64,000 bases of DNA from contig CAWJHV010000029.1 of NCBI GenBank assembly GCA_963842795.1, forward strand, positions 1 through 64,000. The letters run 5' to 3'. The DNA is from WHSW01 sp963842795 (GTDB lineage Bacteria; Actinomycetota; Thermoleophilia; Solirubrobacterales; 70-9). The position numbers were made by a program, and so were the translations under genes. The first letter of the stretch is position 1, and every line of letters starts with the position of its first letter. Below, piece by piece: positions 35,316 to 43,325 of the stretch. The notes beneath the pieces are model-generated. The model was not told the DNA's origin and searched no databases. It saw only the letters and a list, made by a program, of their open reading frames with translations.

Positions 35316-35978
35316 GTGCGCCGGCCGGCCTCCCGAAACCACGTCGTCTTCCTCGGCGGCCCGGAGCTCGAATACGAGGAGTTCCGCCCGCCGCCCGAGC
35401 TCGCGCCGTGGGTGGCGGTCTCGTGGCGGATCCGCGCCCGAGGGACCGGCGAGCTGCGAATCGTCCCCGACGGGTGCATGGACCTGATCCGCGGCGACGT
35501 GGTCGGCAGCTTCACCGGCGCTCTGACAGCCCGCTTCTGCGCCGGCGACGTGGCCGAGGGGATCCGCCTTCACCCCGGTGGATTCCCGGCGCTGTTCGGC
35601 GTCCCGGCGAATGAGCTCATCGACCTGCGCGTGCCGATCGACGACGTGCTGCCGCGCTTTCGCTCGTTGCGCGCGCTCGCCGCCGACGCCGAGCGGCCCG
35701 ACCCGCTCGCCCGCGCCGCCTACGCCGCCAGCGACGTGCGGGAGCTAGCGCGCGACAGCGGCTACAGCGAGCGCCAGCTGCGCCGGCGGGTCGCCGAGTC
35801 GACCGGCCACGGGCCGAAGCGGCTGATGCGGATCGCGCGCATGCAGCGCCTGCTGCGCGGCGGCCGGGGCGAGAGCTGGGCGCGCACGGCGGCCGACCAC
35901 GGCTACTTCGACGAGGCCCACATGGCGGGCGACGTGCGCGAGCTCGCCGGCGCGACCCCGCACGCGCTGCTCGGATGA
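35316..35978 (+). CDS. AraC-family transcriptional regulator
   Basis: 220 residues from GTG 35316. The N-terminal half (FRPPPELAPWVAVSWRIR, RIVPDGCMDLIR, HPGGFPALFGVPANELIDLRVPI) is the DUF6597 sensor type. The C-terminal helix-turn-helix pair (VRELARDSGYSERQLRRRVAESTGHGPKRLMRIARMQRLL, then YFDEAHMAGDVRELAGATPHALL) is AraC/XylS. The downstream VOC gene (36066) is on the same strand, but 87 bases with a CCGCCCGGCGGGCGG palindrome (35998-36012) intervene, so it may be a target rather than an operon partner. Confidence 0.88.
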   Translation: MRRPASRNHVVFLGGPELEYEEFRPPPELAPWVAVSWRIRARGTGELRIVPDGCMDLIRGDVVGSFTGALTARFCAGDVAEGIRLHPGGFPALFGVPANELIDLRVPIDDVLPRFRSLRALAADAERPDPLARAAYAASDVRELARDSGYSERQLRRRVAESTGHGPKRLMRIARMQRLLRGGRGESWARTAADHGYFDEAHMAGDVRELAGATPHALLG

Positions 35979-36065
35979 CCGTTTTTTCCTAGGCGGGCCG
36001 CCCGGCGGGCGGAGCTACTGTCACAGCCGAACACCGCACGACGCATCCGAAGGAGGACACGACCC

Positions 36066-36488
36066 ATGGAGATCCAGTTCATCTCGGGCTTCGCCGTGAT
36101 CGCGCCCGATCCGGCAACGAGTCGCAAGCTCTACGTCGACGCGCTCGGCCTGCCACTCGAGGGCGGGGAAACCGAGCCCGACTATGTCCACACCGAGAAT
36201 CTCGAGGGCGCCAAGCACTTCGGCGTCTGGCCGCTGGCCCACGCGGCGCAGGCGTGTTACGGCACCGACTCGTGGCCGGACGACGTCCCCGTCCCACAGG
36301 CCTCAGTCGAGTTCGAGGTCGCCGCGCCGGAGGACGTCGCCCCGGCCTCGGAGGAGCTCCGAGCCGCCGGCTACGAGCCCATCCACGAGCCACGCACCGA
36401 GCCCTGGGGCCAGACGATCGGCCGCGTCCTCTCGCCGGAGGGCCTGGTCGTCGGCATCTCCCACGCCCCCTGGCACCACAAGGGCTGA
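36066..36488 (+). CDS. VOC-family protein (glyoxalase-like)
   Basis: 140 residues from ATG 36066, with a clear Shine-Dalgarno (AAGGAGGA, 8 bases upstream) that decides the start. VOC elements are FISGFAVIAPDPATSRKLYVDALGLPLEG, then ASVEFEVAAPEDVAPASEELRAAGYEP and WGQTIGRVLSPEGLVVGISHAP. Likely a metal-dependent lyase/dioxygenase fold of unknown substrate. It follows an AraC-type regulator; convergent with the ABC permease 6 bases away. Confidence 0.88.
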   Translation: MEIQFISGFAVIAPDPATSRKLYVDALGLPLEGGETEPDYVHTENLEGAKHFGVWPLAHAAQACYGTDSWPDDVPVPQASVEFEVAAPEDVAPASEELRAAGYEPIHEPRTEPWGQTIGRVLSPEGLVVGISHAPWHHKG

Positions 36489-36494
36489 CCCGCA

Positions 36495-37301
36495 CTACGC
36501 GCGCAGCTTGTAGCCGCTCTTGAACAGGCGCAGGTTGAAGTAGAACAGCGCCGCGGTCGCGCCCGCGAGCGCCAGCAGCGAGAGCGCGATGCTCGCCTCG
36601 GTGAAGCCGAGGAAGCCGTAGCGGACCAGATTGATCATGTAGTAGACGGGGTTGAAGTGGGTCAGGGTCTGAAACGGCTCCGGCAGCAGCGAGGCCGAGT
36701 AGAAGACCCCGCCGAGGAAGATCAGCGGCGTGAGCACGAAGGTCTGCGCGATCGCGACGTCGTCGAACTGCTCCGCGCGGACCCCGATCAGCACCCCGAG
36801 CTGGGAGAAGAAGAAGCCGACCAGGAACAGCGCCGGGATCAGGATCAGGATGTGCTCGACCGGGAGGTCGACCAGCAGCGAGGCGGCGATGAAGGTGAGC
36901 ACCGAGACCGTGAGCCCGCGGGTGAAGCCGCCGAGCGAGAACGCGGTCAGCAGCTCGAGCGGCGAGGCGGGTGAGGAGAGCTGGTCCTGGATCGCCCCTT
37001 GGAACTTCTGCTGCAGGATCGATGAGGCGTTGTTGGAGAACGAGTTCATCGCCCAGGCCATCATGATCAGCCCCGGGATCACGAAGACGACGTACTTGAA
37101 GCCGTGGAGGGTGTCGATCCGCGAGCCGAGCGCGGCGCCGAAGACCGAGATGTAGAGGAAGGTCTCGAGCAGCGGCGCGCCGATCGTCTGCTTCTTGATC
37201 TTCAAAAAGCGGTTGAGCTCGCGCCGCCAGAGGGTGAAGAAGCGGATCTGGGTCGTGGTCATCGCGGGCACGCGGAGTAGGCGCGCGGGTCGGGTGGCCA
37301 T
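36495..37301 (-). CDS. ABC-2 type exporter permease
   Basis: 268 residues from ATG 37301, which overlaps the ATPase stop by one base (TGATG). An alternative ATG is at 37262. Six membrane helices; the N-terminal RFFTLWRRELNRFLKIKKQTIGAPLLETFLY and the EQFDDVAIAQTFVLTPLIFLGGVFYSASLLP signature match ABC-2 permeases of the DrrB/NodJ type. It forms the membrane half of an exporter with the upstream ATPase. The substrate cannot be told; a drug, lipid or polysaccharide is typical. Confidence 0.92.
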   Translation of the reverse strand: MATRPARLLRVPAMTTTQIRFFTLWRRELNRFLKIKKQTIGAPLLETFLYISVFGAALGSRIDTLHGFKYVVFVIPGLIMMAWAMNSFSNNASSILQQKFQGAIQDQLSSPASPLELLTAFSLGGFTRGLTVSVLTFIAASLLVDLPVEHILILIPALFLVGFFFSQLGVLIGVRAEQFDDVAIAQTFVLTPLIFLGGVFYSASLLPEPFQTLTHFNPVYYMINLVRYGFLGFTEASIALSLLALAGATAALFYFNLRLFKSGYKLRA

Positions 37302-38101
37302 CAGCGGATCGCCTCCAGCTCGGCCTCCACCCGCGAGCGCGAGAGCTCCTTGCGCCCGACCAGCTCCAGGTAGGCGTCCTCGAGGTTGGCGACCCCGTAG
37401 CGGGTCGCGAGCTCATCGGCCGAGCCCCGGGCGACGATGTTGCCCTCGTTGATGAAGGCGATCCGGTCGCAGAGCTGCTCGGCCTCCTCGAGATAGTGCG
37501 TGGTGAGCAGGATCGTCGTCCCCTCCTCGTTGATCCGCTGCACGTAGTGCCAGAGCTCGAGCCGGAGCTCGATGTCGACCCCGGCGGTGGGCTCGTCGAG
37601 GATCAGCAGGCGCGGGCGGTGCATCAGCGCCCGGGCGAGGATCAGCCGCCGCTTCATCCCGCCCGAGAGCGTGCGGGTGCGCTCCTTGCGCTTCTCCTGG
37701 AGCGAGAAGGTCTCGAGCAGCTCCGCCGCGCGCTCGCGCCGCTCGCGCTTCGGCATCCCGAAGTAGCCGGCGTGGTAGTCGAGCGTCTCCTCGCAGGTGA
37801 GGAACCAGTCGAGGTTGAGCTCCTGCGGAGCGAGCCCGACCGCCTGGCGGGCAGCACCGTAGTCGCCGACCGCGTCGGCGCCGAACACCAGGATCTCGCC
37901 GCCGGTGGGCTGGGCGAGGCCGGTGGCGCAGTGGATCAGGGTCGACTTGCCCGCCCCGTTGGGGCCGAGGAGGCCGAAGATCTCGCCGTCCTCGATCTCG
38001 AGGTCGACGCCCTTGAGGGCCTCGACCCCGGTCGGGTAGCGCTTCTCCAAGCCCTCGATGTCGAGGGCCTTCGGCGGCTGGGTGTCGTTGATCGTCTGCA
38101 C
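37301..38101 (-). CDS. ABC-2 type exporter ATPase (DrrA/CcmA-like)
   Basis: 266 residues from ATG 38101. Walker A GPNGAGKST (about residue 47), Q-loop APQE, signature LSGGMKRR (about 143), Walker B LLILDEPTAGVD and switch His TTHY are all canonical. The C-terminal 40 residues (GVANLEDAYLELVGRKE) match the DrrA type. It powers the permease encoded next. The pair makes a complete two-gene exporter, with no obvious substrate gene beside it. Confidence 0.94.
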   Translation of the reverse strand: MQTINDTQPPKALDIEGLEKRYPTGVEALKGVDLEIEDGEIFGLLGPNGAGKSTLIHCATGLAQPTGGEILVFGADAVGDYGAARQAVGLAPQELNLDWFLTCEETLDYHAGYFGMPKRERRERAAELLETFSLQEKRKERTRTLSGGMKRRLILARALMHRPRLLILDEPTAGVDIELRLELWHYVQRINEEGTTILLTTHYLEEAEQLCDRIAFINEGNIVARGSADELATRYGVANLEDAYLELVGRKELSRSRVEAELEAIR

Positions 38102-38214
38102 GCGGCGAGCGATGATGAAGGTTCAAGTGCGCTCGAAGTCAAGGGCTAACCGAGCGAGCGCAGGCAACTGAATGTAGCCGGGCGGGGCTCGATCGCAATC
38201 GATCCCGCACAACG

Positions 38215-38250
38215 AGACCGGCCCGGTGCCTGTGGGCCCCGGGCCGGTCT
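38215..38250 (-). terminator. Hairpin terminator after surface-protein gene A
   Basis: AGACCGGCCCGG (38215-38226) pairs perfectly with CCGGGCCGGTCT (38239-38250) across a 12-base loop, 61 bases after the stop of 38311-38814. It resembles the hairpin at 38988-39022, so the terminators look duplicated with the genes. Confidence 0.75.
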
Positions 38251-38310
38251 GTTTCCCAGACGCGTGCGGCGGGCGGGGCGGGTTTGAGACCCCGCCCGCC
38301 GCTGTGCGTA

Positions 38311-38814
38311 CTAGGCCCCCTGCGAGACGGCGCTCCCCGGCTTTGGAGCACCGTCGCTGCGGCGGCCGATCGCGCTCGTGCCGAGCATGAGCAGCGCGAC
38401 CGCCAGCAGTCCTGCGCCGGCGCCGATCGCGGCGTCGCCCCAGTCGAACCCGTTGCCGTCGCCGGCCGCGGGGTTCTCGGAGCCGACGTCGGCGACGAAC
38501 GCCGTCGCCTGCGAGCCGTCGCGACGCAGGGTCACGACGTCGCTCGAGTCGCGGCTCACCGTCCGCGCGGCAGCACTGGTGGGCTCGAACCCGGCGACGC
38601 TCGCGGGATCGACCTGAGTGGCCGCCAGCGCGCTGCTGGGGGCGTTGCCGCCGGTCGAGTGCGAGATCGCGGTGACGGTCGTCGCGTCGCTGCCGTCCGG
38701 GTTCCAGCCGTTGGTGACCGGCTCGAGGACGGAGGCCCCGGCGGGCGCCGCGATCGCGAGCGCGCCGGCGACGATTGCCGTGACGATTGACTTGGTGTGG
38801 TGAGTGGTGTTCAT
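38311..38814 (-). CDS. Small secreted/anchored surface protein A of a tandem pair
   Basis: 167 residues from ATG 38814. The N terminus MNTTHHTK plus hydrophobic stretch to APAGASVLEP is a signal peptide. A Ser/Thr/Ala-rich linker carries one copy of an about 18-residue unit (VTAISHSTGGNAP). A C-terminal membrane helix (AAIGAGAGLLAVALLMLGTS) ends with a short basic tail, so the protein is probably anchored with its middle outside. The first ~34 residues are nearly identical to the product of 39084-39683, as is the upstream ~100 bases. No known family. A CRP-like box lies at 38902-38917. Confidence 0.85.
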   Translation of the reverse strand: MNTTHHTKSIVTAIVAGALAIAAPAGASVLEPVTNGWNPDGSDATTVTAISHSTGGNAPSSALAATQVDPASVAGFEPTSAAARTVSRDSSDVVTLRRDGSQATAFVADVGSENPAAGDGNGFDWGDAAIGAGAGLLAVALLMLGTSAIGRRSDGAPKPGSAVSQGA

Positions 38815-38901
38815 CTGGGGCTCCTTCCCAGCCGGTTGATCTCTTGGGACCACCGTATGAGCGGGAGGAGGCCCGTTCCACGGACTCCGACGCAGGGCGA
38901 A

Positions 38902-38917
38902 CGTGCAGTTCTGCACA
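38902..38917. promoter_or_regulatory. CRP-like box upstream of surface-protein gene A
   Basis: CGTGCAGTTCTGCACA (minus strand TGTGC-N6-GCACG) has the TGTG-N8-CACA-like dyad typical of Crp/Fnr sites, 88 bases ahead of ATG 38814. An almost identical site stands at the same distance from gene B, and a Crp/Fnr gene is adjacent. Confidence 0.6.
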
Positions 38918-38987
38918 GAGGCGCGAAGCCAACCCGTCGATCGCCGCCTTCCGCCCGCGCCCGCGCCGAGCAACCGGTCCCCAAACG

Positions 38988-39022
38988 CCGACCGGCCCGG
39001 GGCGATGGCCCGGGCCGGTCGG
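38988..39022 (-). terminator. Hairpin terminator after surface-protein gene B
   Basis: CCGACCGGCCCGGG (38988-39001) pairs perfectly with CCCGGGCCGGTCGG (39009-39022), with a 7-base loop, 62 bases after the stop of gene B. Confidence 0.75.
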
Positions 39023-39083
39023 ATCCTTGTCTCTCGTGCGCCGGGCGAGGCCGCTTCTCCTCGCCGGCGCTGTTCCCCGACGC

Positions 39084-39683
39084 CTACGCCGGGATCGCCG
39101 CCCCCTGCTTCGAGCCGCTGCGGCGCCGGTCGCCGCCAGCGGAGCCCAGCATCGCGAGGCTCACGAGGAGCAGAGCCGCGCCGGCGCCGATCGCGGCGTA
39201 GCCGAGATCGAAGCCGTTGCCGGAGCTGGGCTGCTGCGCGACTCCGGCCGCATAGTTGGTCCCCGACAGGACCCTGCCGGCGAGCTGCACGCCGGAGAGG
39301 CTCGTGGACTCGGCCGCAGCCGAATTCGAGGCGCTCGTGCGCTGGAAGCCCGCCACGCTGCCCGGATCCACCGGATTGCTCGTCAGCGCGGTGGTCGGGG
39401 AGTTGCCGCCGGTCGGGTGCGAGATCGCGGTCACGCTGCCGACCACGGCCGGCGCGTTGCCGCTGCTCGGAGGTGCGAGCGCGGTGATGCTGCCGACCTC
39501 GGCCGGAGCGCTGTCGCTGCCGGACTGATGCGAGATCGCGGTGACGCTGCTGACGTCGTTGCCGCCCGGGTTCCAGCCGGCCGTGACCGGCTCGAGGACG
39601 GAGGCCCCGGCGGGCGCCGCGATCGCGAGCGCGCCGGCGACGATTGCCGTGACGATTGACTTGGTGTGGTGAGTGGTGTTCAT
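39084..39683 (-). CDS. Small secreted/anchored surface protein B of a tandem pair
   Basis: 199 residues from ATG 39683. Signal peptide as in protein A (MNTTHHTK, cleavage near APAGA), then three tandem copies of an about 18-residue unit (SVTAISHQSGSDSAP, SITALAPPSSGNAP, SVTAISHPTGGNSP) where A has one. A linker, a C-terminal membrane helix (AAIGAGAALLLVSLAMLGSA) and a basic end (GGDRRRSGSK) follow. It looks like a surface stalk or coat protein of unknown role. Both genes have the same leader, CRP-like box and terminator type, so each was duplicated as a full unit and the repeat number changed afterwards. Confidence 0.85.
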   Translation of the reverse strand: MNTTHHTKSIVTAIVAGALAIAAPAGASVLEPVTAGWNPGGNDVSSVTAISHQSGSDSAPAEVGSITALAPPSSGNAPAVVGSVTAISHPTGGNSPTTALTSNPVDPGSVAGFQRTSASNSAAAESTSLSGVQLAGRVLSGTNYAAGVAQQPSSGNGFDLGYAAIGAGAALLLVSLAMLGSAGGDRRRSGSKQGAAIPA

Positions 39684-39770
39684 CTGGGGCTCCTTCCCAG
39701 CCGGTTGATCTCTTGGGACCACCGTATGAGCGGGAGAAGGCCCGTTCCACGGACTCCGACGCAGGGTGAA

Positions 39771-39786
39771 CGTGCACTTCTGCACA
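39771..39786. promoter_or_regulatory. CRP-like box between gene B and the Crp/Fnr gene
   Basis: CGTGCACTTCTGCACA (minus strand TGTGC-N6-GCACG) is 88 bases upstream of ATG 39683 and 21 bases upstream of the divergent Crp/Fnr start (GTG 39807). It could serve gene B and autoregulation. It differs from the 38902 site at one base. Confidence 0.65.
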
Positions 39787-39806
39787 CTCGCGGGTAGGGT
39801 CGGCTG

Positions 39807-40487
39807 GTGGCGGTCGACGGCCCGCAGGCGCCCTTGGAGTTCCTCGATCTGCTCGACGACGACGACCGCCGCGAGCTCGAGGCGCGAGCGGGTCGCCGGC
39901 GGTTCAAGCAAGGGGCCAGCCTCACCCATGAGGGGAGTCCAGGCGCCGAGGTGCTGGTGCTGCTGAGCGGCCGGGTGAAGGTCTCGATCGACACCGCCGA
40001 CGGCCGCGAGGTAGTGCTGACGTTCGCCGGTCCCGGGCACCTGATCGGCGAGTTCGCGGTGATCGACAGCGAGGCGCGCTCGGGCACCACCGAGGCGCTG
40101 GAGCCGATCGAGGCGCTGGCGCTCTCGAGCGCCGATTTCCACGCGCTGCTCGAGCAGCGCCCGGGGATCGCGATGGCCCTGGTTCGAAACCTCGTCCGCC
40201 GCTTCCGCGACGCCGACCGGATCCGGATCGAGTTCGCCTCCGCCCAGACCCTCGGGCGGGTGGCGGCGCGCCTGATCGAGCTCGCCGATCGGCACGGCGA
40301 GCCCGCCGACGACGGGATCGCAATCACCCTGCCGATCTCCCAGGAGGAGCTCGCGGGCTGGGCCGGCGCCTCTCGCGAGGCGGCGGCGAAAGCGCTTCAG
40401 CAGTTGCGCGAGCTGGAGCTGATCCGGACCGAGCGGCGGCGGATCGTGGTTCTCGACGAGGAGGGGCTGCGACGGGTGGCGGCGTGA
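39807..40487 (+). CDS. Crp/Fnr-family transcriptional regulator
   Basis: 226 residues from GTG 39807. The N-terminal cyclic-nucleotide-binding fold (LVLLSGRVKVSIDTADGREVVLTFAGPGHLIGEFAVID, about residues 48-88) joins a C-terminal winged helix (LPISQEELAGWAGASREAAAKALQQLRELELIRTERRRIVVLD, about 170-215). There is no Fnr-type cysteine cluster, so it is closer to the Crp branch. The ligand is not readable. It is divergent from surface gene B across a region holding a CRP-like box, which makes it the obvious candidate regulator of genes A and B and of itself. Confidence 0.92.
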   Translation: MAVDGPQAPLEFLDLLDDDDRRELEARAGRRRFKQGASLTHEGSPGAEVLVLLSGRVKVSIDTADGREVVLTFAGPGHLIGEFAVIDSEARSGTTEALEPIEALALSSADFHALLEQRPGIAMALVRNLVRRFRDADRIRIEFASAQTLGRVAARLIELADRHGEPADDGIAITLPISQEELAGWAGASREAAAKALQQLRELELIRTERRRIVVLDEEGLRRVAA

Positions 40488-40522
40488 GCGCGAGAGCGCG
40501 GGGCTAGGGCATACTCGCCTCG

Positions 40523-40924
40523 GTGTCGCAGGAGAACGTCGAGATCGTGCGCCGAGCGTTGGCCGCCTACACAGCCGGCGACATCGAGGGCATGTTGTCC
40601 TTCCTCGATCCGGACGCTGAGCTCCATTCGGCGATCATCAGCGGAGCCGAGGGCAAGGCCTACCGGGGCCATGCGGGCATTCGGAGCTGGGCTGCCGAAA
40701 CGCAAGTGTCCTTCGAAGCGTTGAGCATGGAGCTGACCGAGTTTCGCGACCTGGGCGATCGTGTCCTCGGGTTCGGCCGGGTCCACGCAAAGGGACGGGA
40801 GAGCGGAGTCGAGCTCGACTCTCCCACGGGGTGGGTCTTCACCCTTCGCGACGGCAAGATCGTGCGGGCGGAGGGCTACCTGGATCCGGGGAAGGCCCTC
40901 GAAGTCGCCGGGCTGACGGAGTAG
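40523..40924 (+). CDS. NTF2/SnoaL-like protein
   Basis: 133 residues from GTG 40523. The pattern is NVEIVRRALAAYTAGDIEGMLSFLDPDAELHSAI, YRGHAGIRSWAAE, FRDLGDRVLGFGRVHAKGRESGVE, GWVFTLRDGKIVRAEGYLDPGKALEVAGL. This is a common actinobacterial NTF2-like fold, function unassigned. It begins 35 bases after the Crp/Fnr stop on the same strand and may be co-transcribed with it. Confidence 0.85.
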   Translation: MSQENVEIVRRALAAYTAGDIEGMLSFLDPDAELHSAIISGAEGKAYRGHAGIRSWAAETQVSFEALSMELTEFRDLGDRVLGFGRVHAKGRESGVELDSPTGWVFTLRDGKIVRAEGYLDPGKALEVAGLTE

Positions 40925-40968
40925 CGCCGACCGCCGCGCCGACGCTATTCATCGCTAGGGTCGCACGC

Positions 40969-41488
40969 ATGGGATTTCTCGACAAGTTGAAGGACAAGGG
41001 TCGCGGCGTGGTGACCGCGGCGAAGCCGGAGGACGGCGTCGAGCCGCAGCCGGCCGACGAGGTCCGCAACCGCCTGCTGGCGATCTCCGGCAAGGGGATC
41101 GAGACGGGCACCGAGGACGACGGCCGGATCGTCGTCGCCTGGTCGGCCAAGGTCGCGGGCGCCGGGCGCCGGCGGGGGCGCGTACGAGTACCTCTACCGC
41201 GCGCTGCGGATCGAGCTCGATGAGTCCGACCACGAGGCGACCGGCATCGGGCTCAAGACCTCGACCGAGGCCGAGCTGACCATCGGCAACTTCTCGGCGT
41301 CGCTCGACTTCGAGCGCGGCCAGCAGATCGGCTCCGAGACCCTCCACGTACTCGCCTGGCTCGGCCCCCACGCCACCGAGGGCGGCGCCGACGAGTCCGG
41401 CTACAAGTTCTCCTGGTCGGACCTGCGCGAGCCGGTGATCGAGGCGGTCACCGGCGCGGGCTGGACCTACAAGCCGCAGAAGTTCTAG
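40969..41488 (+). pseudogene. Conserved hypothetical protein broken by a 1-base insertion
   Basis: ATG 40969 opens a frame (MGFLDKLKDKGRGVVTAAKP to VVAWSAKVAGAG). It then leaves the coding register at a GGG (41164-41166). Removing one G restores a continuous protein of about 172 residues through GGGAYEYLYRALRIELDESD to GWTYKPQKF, ending at TAG 41488. Both parts are plausible coding sequence and nothing starts cleanly at the second. The family is unknown to me. The stop shares CTAG with the convergent gene at 41485. Sequencing error or fresh mutation cannot be told apart. Confidence 0.8.
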
Positions 41489-41793
41489 GCGAACAGCCCC
41501 TCGAAGCCGTAGGAGCCCACCACCTCGGCCCGGCGCACGTACGGCGGTTCCTCGCAGCGGTCGGGCAGGTCGGCGAGGAAGCGCTTGAACGCGTCCAGCC
41601 TGGTCAGCGGCTCGGTCTCGGCCTCGTCGAGCGAGAGATGGACGAACGTGACGTCGTCGTCGAGCTGGAAGGTCGCGTAGTGAAGGCTCTCGGGCCGCGC
41701 CTTCGCGGCCTCGGCGTAGACGTCGCGGACCAGCGTCAGGTTCTCCTCGACGCGATCGGGCTTCACCCGGTAGCGGGCTACGACTCTGATCAT
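41485..41793 (-). CDS. Small dimeric alpha/beta-barrel (ABM-like) protein
   Basis: 102 residues from ATG 41793. MIRVVARYRVKPDRVEENLTLVRDVYAEAAKARPESLHY then DDVTFVHLSLDEAE and PLTRLDAFKRFLADLPDRC fit the antibiotic-biosynthesis-monooxygenase-like barrel. The ATG overlaps the MFS stop as ATGA, so it is translationally coupled to the exporter. Perhaps a small modifying or binding partner for the exported compound, which is inference. Its stop lies in the shared CTAG (41485-41488). Confidence 0.82.
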   Translation of the reverse strand: MIRVVARYRVKPDRVEENLTLVRDVYAEAAKARPESLHYATFQLDDDVTFVHLSLDEAETEPLTRLDAFKRFLADLPDRCEEPPYVRRAEVVGSYGFEGLFA

Positions 41794-43220
41794 GCTCGGC
41801 TCCTCGCTCCCTCGAGCGCCGGCGCGGCCTCGAGCGGTTCGGTTTGTTTCTTCGTCTTGGCGGTTGCGGGCAACCCGGTCGCGATCAAAGCCCCGATCAG
41901 CGCCAGCCCGGCCGCGACGCCAACCGCGGCCGCGAACCCGTCGGCAAACGCGCCCGCCGAGGCGTAGCCGCCGACGCCGGCGAAGACCGCGACCACGACC
42001 GCGATCCCGAAGACGCCGCCGAGCTCGCGCATCATCGAGTTCGCGCCCGCGGCCTTGCCGACCTCGGCGAGCGAGATCCCGCGCACGACTGCGTTCTGCC
42101 CCGAGGGGATCGCCATCGAGACGCCGATCCCGGCGACGATGAACGGGCCGAGCAGCTGCGAGTAGGCGATCCCGTCGTCGGCGATCAACGCGAGCCAGCC
42201 GAGGCCCACCGCCGCGATCGCGAGCCCGCTCGCCATCAGCGGCCGCTCGCCGATCCGGTCGGCCAGGGCCCCGGCGGCGGGGGCGACGAGGATGAAGGTG
42301 ATCGTCCACGGCATCAGCCGCAGCCCGGTCTCGAGCGCGTCGTAGCCGAGCGAGGTCTGCAGGAACTGCGCGAACAGGAACACGCACGAGAACAGCGAGG
42401 CGAAGGTGAAGAAGATCGCCCCGTTGCCGGCGGCGAATCCGCGGCTGCGGAAGAAGCGCAGCGGCAGCATCGGCTCCGGAGCGCGCCGCTCCCAGGCGAC
42501 GAAGGCGCCAACGAGCGCGAGCCCACCCGCAAGCGAGGCGAGCACCTCGACGCCCCCCCACCCTGCCTCGTTCGCTCGTACCAGGCCCCAGACGATCCCG
42601 AGAGCGCCGGCGCTGATCAGCGCGAGGCCGCGGAAGTCGATCCCGGTGTCAGGGCCGTGGCTCTCGGTCATCTTGCGCAGCACGAGCGGCGCGGCGGCGA
42701 GCCCGATCGGGACGTTGATCCAGAAGATCCACTCCCAGTCGATCCCCTGGACGACGGCGCCGCCGACCAGCGGCCCGAGCGCGACCGCGATCCCGGTGAT
42801 CGCGCTGAACATGCCGATCGCGACCCCGCGCTTGTCGGGCGGGAACGCGGCGCTCAGCAGCGCGAAGCCCAGCGGCATCACCAACGCCGCGCCTGCGCCC
42901 TGGAGGGCTCGAGCGGCGATCAGCAGCCCGGCGTCCGGCGCCAGCGCGCAGGCCGCCGACGCGACCGCGAAGAGGGTCAGCCCGACCGCGTACATGCGCC
43001 GGCGCCCGAGGCGGTCGCCGAGCGCGGCGCCGGTGATCAGCAGTACGGCGAAGCTCAGGTTGTAGGCGTTGACGGTCCATTCGAGCTGCTCGAGCTCGGC
43101 GCCGAGGTCGATCCGGATCGTGTTGAGCGCCGAGGCGACGACGAGCGTGTCGAGCGCCGCCATCACCGAGCCGATCGCAGTCAGCGCCACGGTCCAGCGG
43201 CGGGTCGCAGGGTCGGTCAT
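41790..43220 (-). CDS. DHA2-type MFS multidrug exporter
   Basis: 476 residues from ATG 43220. Fourteen membrane helices, with MAALDTLVVASALNTIRIDLGA in helix 1, LGDRLGRRRMYAVG as motif A, and GPLVGGAVVQ as motif C. This is the EmrB/QacA pattern, using the proton gradient for drug export. It is divergent from the sigma-factor gene, with an inverted repeat in the 105-base gap, and coupled to the small ABM-like gene downstream. Regulation by the neighbouring sigma factor is an attractive inference. Confidence 0.93.
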   Translation of the reverse strand: MTDPATRRWTVALTAIGSVMAALDTLVVASALNTIRIDLGAELEQLEWTVNAYNLSFAVLLITGAALGDRLGRRRMYAVGLTLFAVASAACALAPDAGLLIAARALQGAGAALVMPLGFALLSAAFPPDKRGVAIGMFSAITGIAVALGPLVGGAVVQGIDWEWIFWINVPIGLAAAPLVLRKMTESHGPDTGIDFRGLALISAGALGIVWGLVRANEAGWGGVEVLASLAGGLALVGAFVAWERRAPEPMLPLRFFRSRGFAAGNGAIFFTFASLFSCVFLFAQFLQTSLGYDALETGLRLMPWTITFILVAPAAGALADRIGERPLMASGLAIAAVGLGWLALIADDGIAYSQLLGPFIVAGIGVSMAIPSGQNAVVRGISLAEVGKAAGANSMMRELGGVFGIAVVVAVFAGVGGYASAGAFADGFAAAVGVAAGLALIGALIATGLPATAKTKKQTEPLEAAPALEGARSRA

Positions 43221-43257
43221 CGCGTCCTCCGTCGGGGCGGGTTCTGTGGCATCGATT

Positions 43258-43319
43258 GGTTAGACGCGTTGCGCGTGCCGAATTCAGCGATGAGTTTCGG
43301 GGGCGGCGACCGTCTAACC
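43258..43319. promoter_or_regulatory. GGTTAGACG/CGTCTAACC inverted repeat between exporter and sigma factor
   Basis: GGTTAGACG (43258-43266) and CGTCTAACC (43311-43319) are exact inverted copies 44 bases apart. Each presents CGTCTAA, a form of the -10 element common for ECF sigma factors, pointing at the nearer gene. The plus-strand copy ends 6 bases before ATG 43326, which would make that transcript leaderless. No matching -35 pair is obvious. Confidence 0.5.
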
Positions 43320-43325
43320 GTGTGG

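Noticed and set aside
38139..38351. Small minus-strand frame downstream of surface gene A
   Set aside because: It overlaps the hairpin terminator and the 3' end of gene A, and is compositionally unlike a protein.
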